This document shows positions 10,093 to 20,802 of a DNA stretch of 64,000 nucleotides, one piece after another. The notes beneath the pieces are model-generated. The model was not told the origin of the DNA. It was given only the letters and a program-made list of their open reading frames with translations, and made no database searches. The position numbers and the translations under genes are program-made. Every line of letters begins with the position of its first letter. Position 1 is the stretch's first letter. This DNA is from Lasiosphaeris hirsuta. Lineage: Eukaryota > Ascomycota > Sordariomycetes > Sordariales > Lasiosphaeriaceae. The DNA is taken from NCBI GenBank assembly GCA_030549175.1, contig JAUKUA010000003.1:2790001-2854000 (forward strand), written 5' to 3'.

Positions 10093-10953
10093 ATGCTCGG
10101 GTTCGTCCTCCGTGTTGCTCAACTGTGGACCAAATCTCGATATCGCTCGCCCCTCATAGCCCTCCTCGGCCTCCCCGTGCATCTCGCAAAGGGGTTCTGC
10201 AACATTGTGTACGTCGCAGCGATGAGCGTGATAATGAGACGGAAAGCACGCCGCTCCTCGGCCTACTTCTCAGACAAGAAGGGTTTGGTTTTTGGGGGTG
10301 GTAGCAGCAGTGGGAAGCCGAGCAGCACCACCAAGATCCAACAAGTTGAAGCGTCGTGCCCCATCTGCCAGGAGCCCGTCGGGTCGCGGACGCCCGAGGG
10401 CATCACCGAGGGCTGGAGCAAGCTACCGTGCGGGCACAGGTTTGGGAGCTACTGCATCAAGCACTACCTGCGCATCGTGGCCGACGAGCGGCCGTCGTGC
10501 CCCGTGTGCCGCCAGATCGCCTACCACCCATGCGGCCATCCCGTGCTACCCGTCCTCATCGCCGGCGGCAGCCCGGAGAGCAAGACGAAGAGCCCGCCGG
10601 GCACCATGTTCCACGGCATGGACTCCGATTCCTTCGACTGCGCCTACTGCCGCCAGGCGAGGTGCACATACAGCAGGCCGAGGGCGAGGAAGCGGCCAGA
10701 CGCAAAGTGGAAGGCTGCCGTCAGCTGGGTTTTTACGCTGGCTACACGTCCGCGGAGGCTGCTGCCCGGGGGCGGCAATACGAGCAATAGCAGAAGCAGC
10801 AGCAGGGCCGGGGCCGAAACGCCCGTCCCTCGCGATCCTCGCGGCTACTTCTTTTGGCCCGCGAATAATGGGCCGTGGATTGATCCCTTCCCTAGAGCGA
10901 GAGATCCGGAGTGGGAGAATTGGTGGGACAATCAGGCTCCCAGAGGGGCATAG
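10093..10953 (+). CDS. RING-finger domain protein, hypothetical
   Basis: Possible E3 ubiquitin ligase of 286 residues; no orthologue recognised. A single RING-like module lies at about residues 95-140: CPIC, then KLPCGHRFGSYCIKHYL, then CPVC. The metal-ligand order is C-x2-C, C-x-H, C, H, C-x2-C, with Gly where the fifth ligand normally sits (CGHRFG), a variant also seen in other fungal RING proteins. Residues 18-45 are hydrophobic (LIALLGLPVHLAKGFCNIVY), either a membrane segment or sequence upstream of a second ATG at 10222 (MSVIMRRKARRSS). A second cysteine pair (FDCAYCRQARC) follows the RING. The C-terminus is Gly/Ser/Arg-rich, then Trp/Pro-rich. Start uncertain. Confidence 0.7.
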   Translation: MLGFVLRVAQLWTKSRYRSPLIALLGLPVHLAKGFCNIVYVAAMSVIMRRKARRSSAYFSDKKGLVFGGGSSSGKPSSTTKIQQVEASCPICQEPVGSRTPEGITEGWSKLPCGHRFGSYCIKHYLRIVADERPSCPVCRQIAYHPCGHPVLPVLIAGGSPESKTKSPPGTMFHGMDSDSFDCAYCRQARCTYSRPRARKRPDAKWKAAVSWVFTLATRPRRLLPGGGNTSNSRSSSRAGAETPVPRDPRGYFFWPANNGPWIDPFPRARDPEWENWWDNQAPRGA

Positions 10954-11541
10954 GATAGAGGGGCAGATTGCGGTTATCCATGCGGGTAGGGGGCAGGATA
11001 AGGACGGGAATTCCAAGTTGCAGATGCCTTTTTTTGTTCTGCAACGCCTAGCATTTCAACGCTGTTTCCATTTATGCATCTTCTCGCATGTCCAATCTAG
11101 CTTCCATCAGATTAATATTATTACGACTATTTTTTGAACGGGCTGTTTTCCCGCCCTTACTTCATCTTTTTGTGGAAGGCAGGTGTTAAAAGTGAGAGAG
11201 TATCAGCGGTCCCATTCTACTACCTACGGGACGTCGGTATGCCCGAGTGAGAGCTGCGGGGAGCTATAAACGGCGGGGAAGCTATGGAAGCCTGCCTTAC
11301 GATAGCAGGGGGGAAGGCGATTAGCAGCTTGGCGACCCCCAAGCTACCCCGCACTAGTGCTGGCATCGATTTCCCATCGACTTGTTCTTTCCGCCGTTGC
11401 TCTGCACTAATAAATGTGATTACGCGACGACGCGCCGCGCAGATTTGAGAATATACATTCTTCTCAAGGAAGTCGCGGGTGTTTCGCCGAGGGAAACATA
11501 ATAGAGACCGGGCACCACCATGAAATCTGTGGGCCTGCAAA
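10954..11541. other. RING gene 3' flank and HUS1 promoter
   Basis: Tandem intergenic space of 588 bases. AT-rich sequence at 11040-11150 probably holds the 3' end of the RING-finger transcript. No coding or RNA gene is supported. Confidence 0.4.
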
Positions 11542-12807
11542 ATGAGGTTCAAGACAGATCTCAAGAACATCCGAACATTTTCCAGTAAGCCTGCGGATCA
11601 TGCTATGGGCTCCTAGAACCCTTCCAGGTTTGACTCTAACATGGTATCCTCGCGGCAGAACTCGTTGCAGCCCTCAATTCTCTTGAGAAGATTGCTTGGG
11701 TGCGCCTTGATGATGACACAGTTCGGTTCACTGTCATCCCGGATACGGGCTCCCAAGTATGGGCGTGAGTCTACCCTCCCTCACCCAGGCTAAAGCGACG
11801 ACCTCCTTGAGACTGAACCCTGGCTTTGGATTCTAGTTCCCTCTCAGTCGATCTGATCTTTGACAACTACCACCTCCAATCAAACGAGGCTAACAACACC
11901 ATCAACCTTGAGCTGCCCTTGGGTCCCCTGCAGCGCGCCCTCCGGTCCGCCCAGGGCAGCAACCAAGCCAGTCTGCGTCTAACCAAGCGCGATGGCATCC
12001 CAATGCTCTCCATGACAATCCACGCCATGACCAAGGAAGGCGCCCAAGAAGCCCGGGGTGCATTTGGCGCCGGCGGCATGCGGGGCCACAATGGCAACAA
12101 CGACCTGGATCCGTTCGGTGACGACCTCTTCCACCAAGAGTCACTCGAGCTCACGATGAAGCGCGAACGCGAAAAGGTCATCACGCAGGATATACCCGTG
12201 CGGGTGCTGCATCCGGACACGGTCGAGACCATCATGCAGCCCAAGGTGCGCGAGCCTGATGTCAACATCCAGCTACCACCTCTGCTCCAGCTCAAGGCTA
12301 TCTCGGACCGCTTCACCAAGCTTGCTCTCACGACCTCGGCCGGCCGCGGCGGGTCCGGACCGGGTGGCGGAAACGCACAAAATCCGAAACTCGAAATCTC
12401 AGCCAACATGCACGGGTCGCTCCGGCTGCGGCTGGTGGCGGAGGCACTCGATATCACAAGCGTGTGGGACGGGCTCGAGAACCCAGATCTTGACCCTTCG
12501 CAGCTGGCTATGCCACTCGAGGAGCACCCCAGCACCAGATTCAAGGAGGAGGGGCCCGAAAAGTGGGCTACGGTGCGCGTAGACGGAAAGGATTGGAGCA
12601 AGGTGCTGAGCGTCGGCCGACTCGAGGGCCGTGTCATTGCCTCGTTTTCCGATGACCACGCCTTGATCCTTTACGTCTACATACCGAACTATGATGATTC
12701 CTCAACCGAGGATGTTGTGACGGTGAGTAACTACGTCGCTTATTTCAACCTTTACGAGCAGGGTTGCTAATGTTTGGCAGTATTATGTATCATCCTACAG
12801 TGCATGA
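11542..12807 (+). CDS. HUS1: DNA-damage checkpoint clamp subunit HUS1
   Basis: Subunit of the RAD9-RAD1-HUS1 (9-1-1) PCNA-like sliding clamp that activates the DNA-damage checkpoint kinase ATR/Mec1. Four exons: 11542-11584, 11659-11764, 11837-12722, 12781-12807. Introns of 74, 72 and 58 bp all have GTRAGT/GTAAGC donors and AG acceptors, and phases match at each join. The predicted protein is 353 residues. It begins [15 protein letters not shown], continues [20 protein letters not shown] and [24 protein letters not shown], and ends [10 protein letters not shown], all features of fungal HUS1. The last exon contributes only eight residues; without splicing the frame would end in [15 protein letters not shown] at 12770. 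The ATG is the one that starts the family's conserved MRFK. Confidence 0.92.
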
Positions 12808-13706
12808 TAGCGGACTCCTATATGGATTGGCGAATACTCGTTTTTATTTTCTGCATTGCTCTATTGCCACCTGTAATACTACATATTGTTTCAATATAGA
12901 CCGAAACGACAAGCCTAAGAGAATATAATACTACGAGCAGCATAGTGACCGGAACTCCGTAGTCTTATCTCTGAAGAAAAGTTTATGGTCCGTGCCATTC
13001 GACCGAATTTATTTACTCACCTGAGCAGTCAAGGTAGTCACCAGCCTCCCAAGCAGAGTGCTCTCGCAATCCAAATTTTGTCCAGCTTACCTGCCGCACT
13101 TCACATTTAATCCACACTATGTATCCTACCCACACTATCCTGACTTGATCTGACCCAGTCTGATCTGTTCCCTTCAACTCAAGGCTTGCCCTCCCAAGCT
13201 CAACATACTAGCAACCATAGTACCCAACCTTACAACCGTACAATTGTTGACTGAAAAAAAAAAAAAGAGTTATACAATCCTCCCAGGAAAACAAGGCCCA
13301 GGCCAGCTTCCCAATGACGAAAAAGATAGAAAAAAACCGAAGGCCAAAACAAAGCCGCCCTTATCTATCCTTGGAACAATTACCTTACTAAAAGAGCATT
13401 GGTAACAGGTAAGACAGGGCAGCTAAACTTAGCCAGACCTCCGAAAATAGCTATTAGAAGCATGTAATTATATGGTACAAGGTGGTGTAAACAGGCAACA
13501 GCAACCAAACACCCAACACCTCAGCCACCATCAAGGCCAAATCGGGTAGGCGATCCCCCCGCTCCCCTTTTTTCTGACTTGAGTCATCCCCCATTCTTTA
13601 CAGCTAAATGGACGCGCCTGGCGCGCCTCCTTCGTGTCTTCATGTGTATGTGTCTTCATGTGTGTGTCTTTGTGCATCGCGTTTCGTCTGCTTCGATTTC
13701 TCTGTA
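12808..13706. other. Convergent 3' intergenic region with A13 tract
   Basis: Space between the HUS1 stop (+) and the SEC16 stop (-). An A13 run lies at 13254-13266. Near the SEC16 stop, at about 13633-13668, a GTGTCTTCATGTGT motif occurs twice in a GT-rich stretch. No gene is supported. Confidence 0.4.
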
Positions 13707-16700
13707 TTATTTGGTCATGACATCCACATAGCGCGCGCTCTTTCTCGGCTTCTTCGCCCCCGCCTTGCGCGGTCCCGCAGCGCTCAACAGGTCGTCGATA
13801 CTACTCGAGTGACTCAAACTGGTAGGCGGCCGGCTCGGCATCCCACCGCTGGCAGTGCTAGTATTGGATACCGACCGTATCATAGGCGGGGGCCCGAGCA
13901 TTGGCGGTCCATGAAGATTAGTGTCGGATGAAGGGCCAAGGTTGGATGGCAGAGGGGTCATAGTAGATCGCGGAGGTCCACCTGGGGGAGCGCTCGCACG
14001 TCCGCCATCTGGGTTAGAGGTAGGGCCTGAGTTTCCCATGGGCGGAGCAGGACTGGAGGTGGTCGACCGAGGCGGGAGGAGGGAGCTGGAAGAGGCGGTA
14101 CGGGGCATCCCTTTTGGCGGTGGCGGTGCTACCTTCTTGGCTTCGTTTTCGCCAGGACCAGCGTTCTTGTTGACCCACCGCTTCTGCTCGGGATCATAGT
14201 AGAACGAATTGGCCTCCCCTAGCTTGGCCCTAATAGGCTTGTTCGGATTGGCGGCGGCTTCTTGTGCCTCCTTCTTAGCGCCGGCTCCAAACCAGCTGGT
14301 AAACCCCCAGCCCTTTTTGCCTTGCTTTGCTTCGGCAGCGCGTTTGGCTAATACAAGTGTTAGCATATTTGCAAAGTTATTACAGTAAGGAGACTCACCA
14401 TCTTCTTCGGCAGCTTTGCGGAACATTTCTGCATTTTCGCGGTCTTTCTCCTCTTTGCTTTTGCTACCACCACCGGATCTAGGCGGCGCCGAGAACTCAT
14501 CGTCGTCATCGTCGTACATAATTCCCTTCTTCTTGGGCTTGGGCTTCGATTCTTCGCTGTTCTCACCATCGTCGTTCGACGGTCGGGCGTCAGGCTCATA
14601 CGACGGTGGTTCATAACCGTATGGCTGAAACGATGGCGGCTCATAAGAGCTAGCTTCCCCGTTGCCGTCAGGGGCACCGTTTTCTTTCTCACTCGGGGCT
14701 TCGTAGGGGGTGAACGACGGGGCTTCGATCGCCTGTGGATGGTAGCTGCCTGCCTGGGGATGTATCGACCAATCCCTCTGAGAGTCGGGGCTGGAGATGA
14801 TCCCGTTCGCATGCGCAGGAAAGAACCCGACATGTTCATGAACAGCGGTAGGCGTCTGAGGCGTTTGCTGTGCTGGCGGAGATAGAGGGGTTGGTTGTGT
14901 CCCGTGTGACAATCCGAGCCCAGCTCCATATGGTGTATAGTTCTGGGTCGGTGATGAAATCGTATTTGGGGCGTAAGGGTTAGAGTACCCGCTCTGCGGT
15001 TCGGAAGATTGCCGGTGGAACTCGGACGAAGTCCTGTTGAGTTCGCTAGAAGTACGTTCCATTGAAGATCGGGGCGCATATGCAGGGCTCGACTCGTTCG
15101 TTGCGGAATAAACTGCCGCCGGCGCATAGCGAGATGCAGATCTAGCCGACGGAGCAGAGGACACCACCGCGCCGTTTGCAAGCGGGGCTGGAACGCCGTA
15201 GCTCGGGATCGCAGCCCCAAACATTTCCAGGTTGTTAGTGGATGGCGGTCGACTGATTGTTGGAGTACCACCTCCTGCAACGCGCGCGAACGGCCCGGAC
15301 GCATCGCCCTCCTTTGGCGAACCTTGTCCTGATCCATCGTTGTCTTCACCAGCAACAAATTTGTTGAACCGATTCCATACACTGTCCGACACCTTGTTCA
15401 TACTCGGCTTTGGGATCCACGAGTTGGATTCCTCCTTCGGCGCCTGCCTCAGCCGGGCCATGAGATCCTCCACGGCGGTCTCCAGAACGGGGTGGTGATA
15501 TAGCGATCGCTTTGTTTGGGAAGTGATTGCAGTAGAAATTGCTTCGCAATACTGCAGTGCTTTATCCCTGTAACCATACTCGGCTAAGGCGAAGGCATGT
15601 TGTAGTTTGTAGGCAGCCAAATGGGGATTTGTCAAGGCAACATTAGAGCCGCCAGCAAGGCTCTGACCATATTCATAAACTTCGCTCAGAAGGAGAGGCT
15701 CGATTTCTTTGGCGAATTGCTCGGCCTGTCTCTTATGGTCGGAACCAACAAGAACAAAATTAGAGGTGGGATCATCAAGTCCACCAAAAATGGCCTGACT
15801 TTTGGCAAACAGGAAGCAAATGTGAGCTGCTTCTGCTCTCCCATAACCTGAAAGCAGTGTTCCAAGAGAAGTGATCGCCCGGGTGTCACCAGTGCTTCGG
15901 TTACTGAGGATGAGACTGAGAGTCTCTCGCCATTTATCAAGGCCTTCCATCGCATCCTTGGAAGGACCCGATGCTGCATGCTTTGCAAGAAGTTGAAGCC
16001 CAGCGCGAGCATGAATAGGTACAAGCTCGTCAACACTCTCTTCATGGTTTCCGGAGAGCACCCCGTAGAGTGCCGCCAAAGATTCATTATTGTGACCAGG
16101 GAAATTGACTTCCTTCTTTACAAATTCCTGCGCGACTTGCTTGTAGAGATTAGGAGCAAGCGCATTGGCGAGTAGAAGGGCATGGCCCCACAGTCGTACA
16201 TCGGCTGCAGCCCAGATAGCTTTCTCGCTATCGCCATTTAGAAGGTGTCGCTGAATCTGCTCAACTGCTGAAGAGTCGACAGCATCGGTCTGCAACTGCG
16301 TCGCGCGCGATCCGTTGAATCCGCCGACATCTGCTCCAGTAATGTACACAGGCGCAGCTGCCGAGGCCTCGGGATTAGGTGACAGAATCTCCCGAACTGC
16401 TTTTTCGACTGCCGGATTCCCCTCCAGAGCCCCTTCATGCTCGATGAAAAGCCGCAGAATCTTCCACAGTAGCAATCTTTCTGCCACGCGCTTAGCATCG
16501 TGGGATGAACTTTGGTGGGCAAAAGCATTAATGGGCGCGTCACGCCCTAAACTTTCGATACCAGTCGTTAACCAGGCGATGGTCTCTTTCTTCTTAGACT
16601 TCCCCTTCAATGGCCCTGGGAATTTTGCGAGGCGTTCTTCCATGGGCTGAATATCCTTGGCGTTCTGCACCTTGACCTCTCCTGGGCTCCTGACAATCAT

Positions 16701-19697
16701 TGGTAAGGCTTGGCTCATGCCGTAGCGAGGCACGTCTTTCGGAAACACCGTCACAATGGTTCCTCCGACGCCCCACGAGATCAAAGGCGAGCCTCGCCAC
16801 CTCTGAAGAGGATCTTGTTCTCTGCCATCAGTTGGGACAACATAGTTGAGGTTCTGCGAAAAGCCACGCGGACGCGAGGAAGTTGGTGCAATAGCTGAAT
16901 AGGCGGGCTGAACGGCCGCCGGCAAATAGACTGCTGATGGAGGTGAAGCTGGGTTATGAACAGACGATGGCCGAGGAATGGGATCTAGAACCCTGCTATT
17001 GCGGTTGCCGAACTGTTTGCCGGGAGACTGAGTTTGGGAGCGTGGCGGAGGCGCAAAATCGTATGATGGAGCGATACCACCATGACTGGACGTCGCCCGC
17101 TTGGGAGGAGAAAGCATAGCTTGTCCGTGATATGCAGTGGGTGGAGGCGTCTGTTTTGGCCTATGAGGCACCTGGTTGTACCTTGACTCTGGTGAAGCTG
17201 TCAAGGGACCTGGTGCGTATCCTGTCGTGGGAGTTTGAACTGGCAGTGAGCCTTCTTCTTCCTCTACTTCTGTTGTTGGCGGCAAAGACGGTACTCTCTG
17301 AAGTCGTGCTTCATACATCGAGCTAGTGCTTCGCTTCTCCGTTAAACCCACCTCGTGGTGGCCATTTGGCGCGTGCACTCGTGATCTCTCGTGGGAAATT
17401 TCGAAATGTGCCAGGGGACTAGAAGTACGGGGTTGATGAGGCAAGACAGGCGGGGCCGAGACAGGTGGTGCTGGTGCATATCCGGCACTAGCCTGCCGCA
17501 CAGCCGGTGGGGCGGGAGAATACCGACTCGCGGCTGCAGGAACAGGACCGCCTACAGCGGGGACTGTCGGGGGCGCGGGAGAATAACGAGCTGGCGTTGC
17601 AGCAGGGACGGTTGGGGTAAGTCCGGCACTGGGTTGCAAAGGAGCATACGGATTAAGGCGGGGGGGCGCAACGAGCTGAGGAATGTCTGATACGTGTTGG
17701 TTCGAGTAGTTAGGCACATGTGGCGGCGCTGCTTGCGGAACCATCGTAGGACCTGCCTGTAATGGCGGCGCGTATGGATCTGTCTGCGGCGGCGTAGGGA
17801 CGCTCTTGTTGCTATGCCGGGATGTAGGACGCGGTTTTGCCATAGGGAGTTCCTCAAAGAACTTCTCTTGATGTTTGATACCAGAGACCAGGGGCTTGGG
17901 CAGCTGCTTCATCGAGTGGCTAGACCCAGGAGGTGTTACAGCGGAAGGAAACGTGCCGGTAGTCGGAGTGAGTGGGGAGTTCATACTCGTGCTCCTCGGC
18001 GGTGCTCGAGGTACAGGAAGTGGCGCGTTTGGTGTTGATATGCTTCTTTGTACATGATTGACGGTTACCCGCTTTTTGGGCTTGACGACCTCCACAGGAA
18101 GGTCATATGGCGATGTGTACCCACCCTTGGCCTTGTCCACAAAGCTCTGTGGCTTTTGCTGTTGTACTGGGGGAGGGGCAGTATACCCGTATCTTGCAGG
18201 AGCTCCCGGCGGGACAGATGCCGATGTCATATATGGCGCGGCTACGGACGGCTGTAGCACTGGAACAGATGCTGATGGAAGATACGGGTTTGCCGGTGCT
18301 AGTGCCGGCAACGGTGATGCTGGAAGATAAGGATTACCTGCTGGTGCAGCAGAGATGTGGGCCTGACCTGGTAAATACCGTCCGTTTGCTGCCTTTGTTT
18401 CGGTGGCCGAGGGGGGCTGGACAAGAGTAGAGGGGATGTTGGATTCCGCTGCTGGCAACTCTGCATCGTCAAGAAAGCCCTCGTCGTCGCTGCCAAGGAA
18501 GCCTTCGGGGTCGATTTCTTTTGTCTCGGTGGCATCATCAGGTAGGAACTCGTCCAACTCGTCAACCTCATCCTCAGCAAACATGGCCTTCCATTTCGCA
18601 TCAAGATCCTCGCCATCCTCTTTGGGCTCCCCAACAGTCAAAAGGGCGGCGTAACCATCCCCTACATGTGTGGCCTGAACCGGCATGCTCTCGTCCTCAG
18701 CGGTCTCTTGGATAGGCGAAAAGCTGGGTTTCACGGCACAGTCGTTTAGAACGTCCATCACTTGCATTGTCGACTTTCGCTCCGGGCTTTGTGGCACAAA
18801 CTCATCGGGCTGACCGGCCTCGCTGTCTTGAACTTTGCTGAAAAAGTCGTCGTCTTCCACTGCATCTTCCTCCCCAAACAGGTCGCTGACTTCTTTCGCG
18901 GTATTCTGATCGGCTACTGTATCAATTCCCGAAGGTATGAGAGGCATACTCTCTTCAAAACGAGCTTCTATGGCCTCCTCTGCCGTTCCGTTGAGATATC
19001 CTCCTATTGACTGGTGAAAAAGGTTGCTCGATTCTGCCTCTTCCTCGATAAATCCAGATCCAAATGCCTCGGGGTCAGCATGAAAGCCTCTGGGCGACTG
19101 ATGGTTCTCTCCTCGCTCAACTTCATGGAGAATCTCTTCGGCTTGGGTAGGGGCAAGAGGCTGCTCCAATTCACCACTCGCTGGGTGTTCCACAGGCGGG
19201 ACAGCTGGAAAGGAATTTGTGGGGTTGTTGGGAGGCATGAATTTGAAGGGATCGGTCCCATTCCTATTTAGGTCCCACTCGGGGTCGTCATCGTCGTTCC
19301 AGTTCACCTCATGAGGAACGGTCCGAGTAAATGACATTGTGCTAAAATGCTTGGAGGCTGGGCTTGTCGGGCTCACGACCTCCGGAGTCGGATACTCAAA
19401 TGCATCAGCAATATCGGGTTGAGCGGGGACCTCGTCCGCCGCCGCGGGATTGCTCGCATCTTCGATCCAACTATTGCTGCTGTGGTAATTTGGGAACCAC
19501 TCATCGGGCCCAATGCTTTTGTCATGGGTCTTGTTGGCCACGTCCTCGTCACCTGCATCGGGGTCTGTGTCGTCCTCTGGATCGCTATCGTCTACTGGCG
19601 GGGGCGAGTTGTGTGGCTGCGGGATCTGAGGAAAGTTGTAGGTCGTGTTCGGCCTCAGGGCTGGATGCCACGATGCGTTTGGGGCATCGGACAACAT
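13707..19697 (-). CDS. SEC16: COPII coat assembly scaffold SEC16
   Basis: Large scaffold that organises COPII vesicle budding at endoplasmic-reticulum exit sites. The ATG at 19697 (MLSDAPNASWHPALRP) gives 1,979 residues once a 51-bp intron (14348-14398) is removed. The frame stays open further upstream to 19766 only with a TTG, and a splice acceptor (CTAACCC...TTTTGCAG) just 5' of that suggests an intron in the 5' UTR. Architecture: acidic N-terminal third; a long Pro/Tyr-rich disordered region with repeated YSPAPP/YAPAPP units (about 500-950); the Sec16 central conserved domain from RWRGSPLISWGVGGTIVTVF (about 960-1090), which binds SEC13; a helical region with HLLNGDSEKAIWAAADVRLWGHALLLA; and a basic C-terminus EDAKRAAEAKQGKKGWGFTSWF. 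It diverges from NEO1. Confidence 0.93.
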   Translation of the reverse strand: MLSDAPNASWHPALRPNTTYNFPQIPQPHNSPPPVDDSDPEDDTDPDAGDEDVANKTHDKSIGPDEWFPNYHSSNSWIEDASNPAAADEVPAQPDIADAFEYPTPEVVSPTSPASKHFSTMSFTRTVPHEVNWNDDDDPEWDLNRNGTDPFKFMPPNNPTNSFPAVPPVEHPASGELEQPLAPTQAEEILHEVERGENHQSPRGFHADPEAFGSGFIEEEAESSNLFHQSIGGYLNGTAEEAIEARFEESMPLIPSGIDTVADQNTAKEVSDLFGEEDAVEDDDFFSKVQDSEAGQPDEFVPQSPERKSTMQVMDVLNDCAVKPSFSPIQETAEDESMPVQATHVGDGYAALLTVGEPKEDGEDLDAKWKAMFAEDEVDELDEFLPDDATETKEIDPEGFLGSDDEGFLDDAELPAAESNIPSTLVQPPSATETKAANGRYLPGQAHISAAPAGNPYLPASPLPALAPANPYLPSASVPVLQPSVAAPYMTSASVPPGAPARYGYTAPPPVQQQKPQSFVDKAKGGYTSPYDLPVEVVKPKKRVTVNHVQRSISTPNAPLPVPRAPPRSTSMNSPLTPTTGTFPSAVTPPGSSHSMKQLPKPLVSGIKHQEKFFEELPMAKPRPTSRHSNKSVPTPPQTDPYAPPLQAGPTMVPQAAPPHVPNYSNQHVSDIPQLVAPPRLNPYAPLQPSAGLTPTVPAATPARYSPAPPTVPAVGGPVPAAASRYSPAPPAVRQASAGYAPAPPVSAPPVLPHQPRTSSPLAHFEISHERSRVHAPNGHHEVGLTEKRSTSSMYEARLQRVPSLPPTTEVEEEEGSLPVQTPTTGYAPGPLTASPESRYNQVPHRPKQTPPPTAYHGQAMLSPPKRATSSHGGIAPSYDFAPPPRSQTQSPGKQFGNRNSRVLDPIPRPSSVHNPASPPSAVYLPAAVQPAYSAIAPTSSRPRGFSQNLNYVVPTDGREQDPLQRWRGSPLISWGVGGTIVTVFPKDVPRYGMSQALPMIVRSPGEVKVQNAKDIQPMEERLAKFPGPLKGKSKKKETIAWLTTGIESLGRDAPINAFAHQSSSHDAKRVAERLLLWKILRLFIEHEGALEGNPAVEKAVREILSPNPEASAAAPVYITGADVGGFNGSRATQLQTDAVDSSAVEQIQRHLLNGDSEKAIWAAADVRLWGHALLLANALAPNLYKQVAQEFVKKEVNFPGHNNESLAALYGVLSGNHEESVDELVPIHARAGLQLLAKHAASGPSKDAMEGLDKWRETLSLILSNRSTGDTRAITSLGTLLSGYGRAEAAHICFLFAKSQAIFGGLDDPTSNFVLVGSDHKRQAEQFAKEIEPLLLSEVYEYGQSLAGGSNVALTNPHLAAYKLQHAFALAEYGYRDKALQYCEAISTAITSQTKRSLYHHPVLETAVEDLMARLRQAPKEESNSWIPKPSMNKVSDSVWNRFNKFVAGEDNDGSGQGSPKEGDASGPFARVAGGGTPTISRPPSTNNLEMFGAAIPSYGVPAPLANGAVVSSAPSARSASRYAPAAVYSATNESSPAYAPRSSMERTSSELNRTSSEFHRQSSEPQSGYSNPYAPNTISSPTQNYTPYGAGLGLSHGTQPTPLSPPAQQTPQTPTAVHEHVGFFPAHANGIISSPDSQRDWSIHPQAGSYHPQAIEAPSFTPYEAPSEKENGAPDGNGEASSYEPPSFQPYGYEPPSYEPDARPSNDDGENSEESKPKPKKKGIMYDDDDDEFSAPPRSGGGSKSKEEKDRENAEMFRKAAEEDGESPYCNNFANMLTLVLAKRAAEAKQGKKGWGFTSWFGAGAKKEAQEAAANPNKPIRAKLGEANSFYYDPEQKRWVNKNAGPGENEAKKVAPPPPKGMPRTASSSSLLPPRSTTSSPAPPMGNSGPTSNPDGGRASAPPGGPPRSTMTPLPSNLGPSSDTNLHGPPMLGPPPMIRSVSNTSTASGGMPSRPPTSLSHSSSIDDLLSAAGPRKAGAKKPRKSARYVDVMTK
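14348..14398 (-). other. Stopless 51-bp intron in SEC16
   Basis: On the coding (minus) strand the segment starts GTGAGT, contains the branch motif GCTAAC near its 3' end and stops at TTAG. It is 17 codons long with no in-frame stop, so it would read as GESPYCNNFANMLTLVLA inside a Lys/Glu-rich region. Removing it restores the family-like EEDAKRAAEAKQGKKGWGF. The hydrophobic insert is foreign to its surroundings, which favours an intron. Confidence 0.85.
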
Positions 19698-20802
19698 GAT
19701 TGATGTATTAGAGCGCACACTGCTGCGCGAGGTCGCGGCGAAAGCGACAGGTGAAAAAGAATTCAAGGTTCTGCAAAATAGAAGAAAGGGTTAGCTGGCC
19801 GGCCCAAACACAGACTCGAGCAATTGCTGAAAACGCGTCGCGCATGCCCCTTGCCCCTGTCGCAGGTGCAATCTCCTTGAGGTGATGAAGAGAAAAAATT
19901 GTCATACTTATGATACACAAATATTAGCAACGACTCATCTTAGTCGGGTTGGCAAAGGTTGGGAAATGCAGTGTGGAACTGGAATCCTCCCAGGCCACAG
20001 CAGAGGGAAGGAAGTGCAAGTTGGCAGAAAGGCAAGACCGATGGCAGACGGCCAGAGTGGACCAAGGCTCGGGCTTCTGGGCACGCCGCTGATGATGAGT
20101 AAAGCAGTGCCGGCAAGGGAAAACCTGTCCTTACCAGGTCTGCTAACGGCCTCGGCGTATCGGCGAGCGGCTTGTTAGAGAAGTGACCTCGCCTGATGGA
20201 TGCCAAGGAAGCCGAGGGTGCTGAAACGATGCAAGCCAGGTGTGAACAGCTGAGAAAATGGAACTTGCCGCTGCCTGACAAAAAGTTGAGGCCTACCTAA
20301 CCAGTAGCGAACAGGTGGCCTGGGATTGAGCTGCAGGCGTCATGCGTCTAAGCCCCCGGCAAGCCGGCTGGCCCAGTCCCAAGCAGACCCCTGACACTAT
20401 GGGCACGGCGCCCCGTCTGGGTACCTCCCAATTGTTGAAGAATGTCAGTTGCGCAATCTGTTTCTTCACATATGAACCTGACTGCCTTAACTGCCACAAC
20501 TGCCACAACTACCTCAAGACCGCGAACCCGACACCGCGATATTTATTTCATAGAGCCTTCATCCATTCGCAAGCAATCCAGCCCCTTCCCCGTGATGCGA
20601 GACTCATCCCAACCGACACCTGCGACACATTGATAGAGAGGACGAGGAAGGAAGCTGGGGGGCGGTGCGCGGCAGCAGTTGGCACCATAAAGCAGGGACT
20701 AGAGAAGGAGCACACAAGTAAACTCTAACAAGAGCCACGGCATCCAAAACTTCAATACTAGCCTGAGGGGCCGCACGATTTGACGGCCTCGTCCAATGCG
20801 GA
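19698..20802. other. Divergent SEC16/NEO1 promoter region
   Basis: About 1.1 kb between two start codons. The left part probably includes the SEC16 5' UTR and a 5' UTR intron ending about 19774. A short near-repeat of CTGCCACAA units lies at about 20487-20512. No coding sequence is supported. Confidence 0.45.

Noticed and set aside
11867..12637. 256-codon open frame antisense to HUS1
   Set aside because: It is Ser/Arg-rich, mirrors the HUS1 coding frame, and shows no domain; HUS1 splice phases and family motifs fix the plus strand as coding.
14360..15382. 340-codon frame overlapping SEC16 on the same strand
   Set aside because: Arg/Pro/His-rich shadow of SEC16 in another frame with no protein-family signal.
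19697..19766. SEC16 start at 19766
   Set aside because: That codon is TTG and sits just after a good splice acceptor, so it is more likely 5' UTR; the first ATG is 19697.
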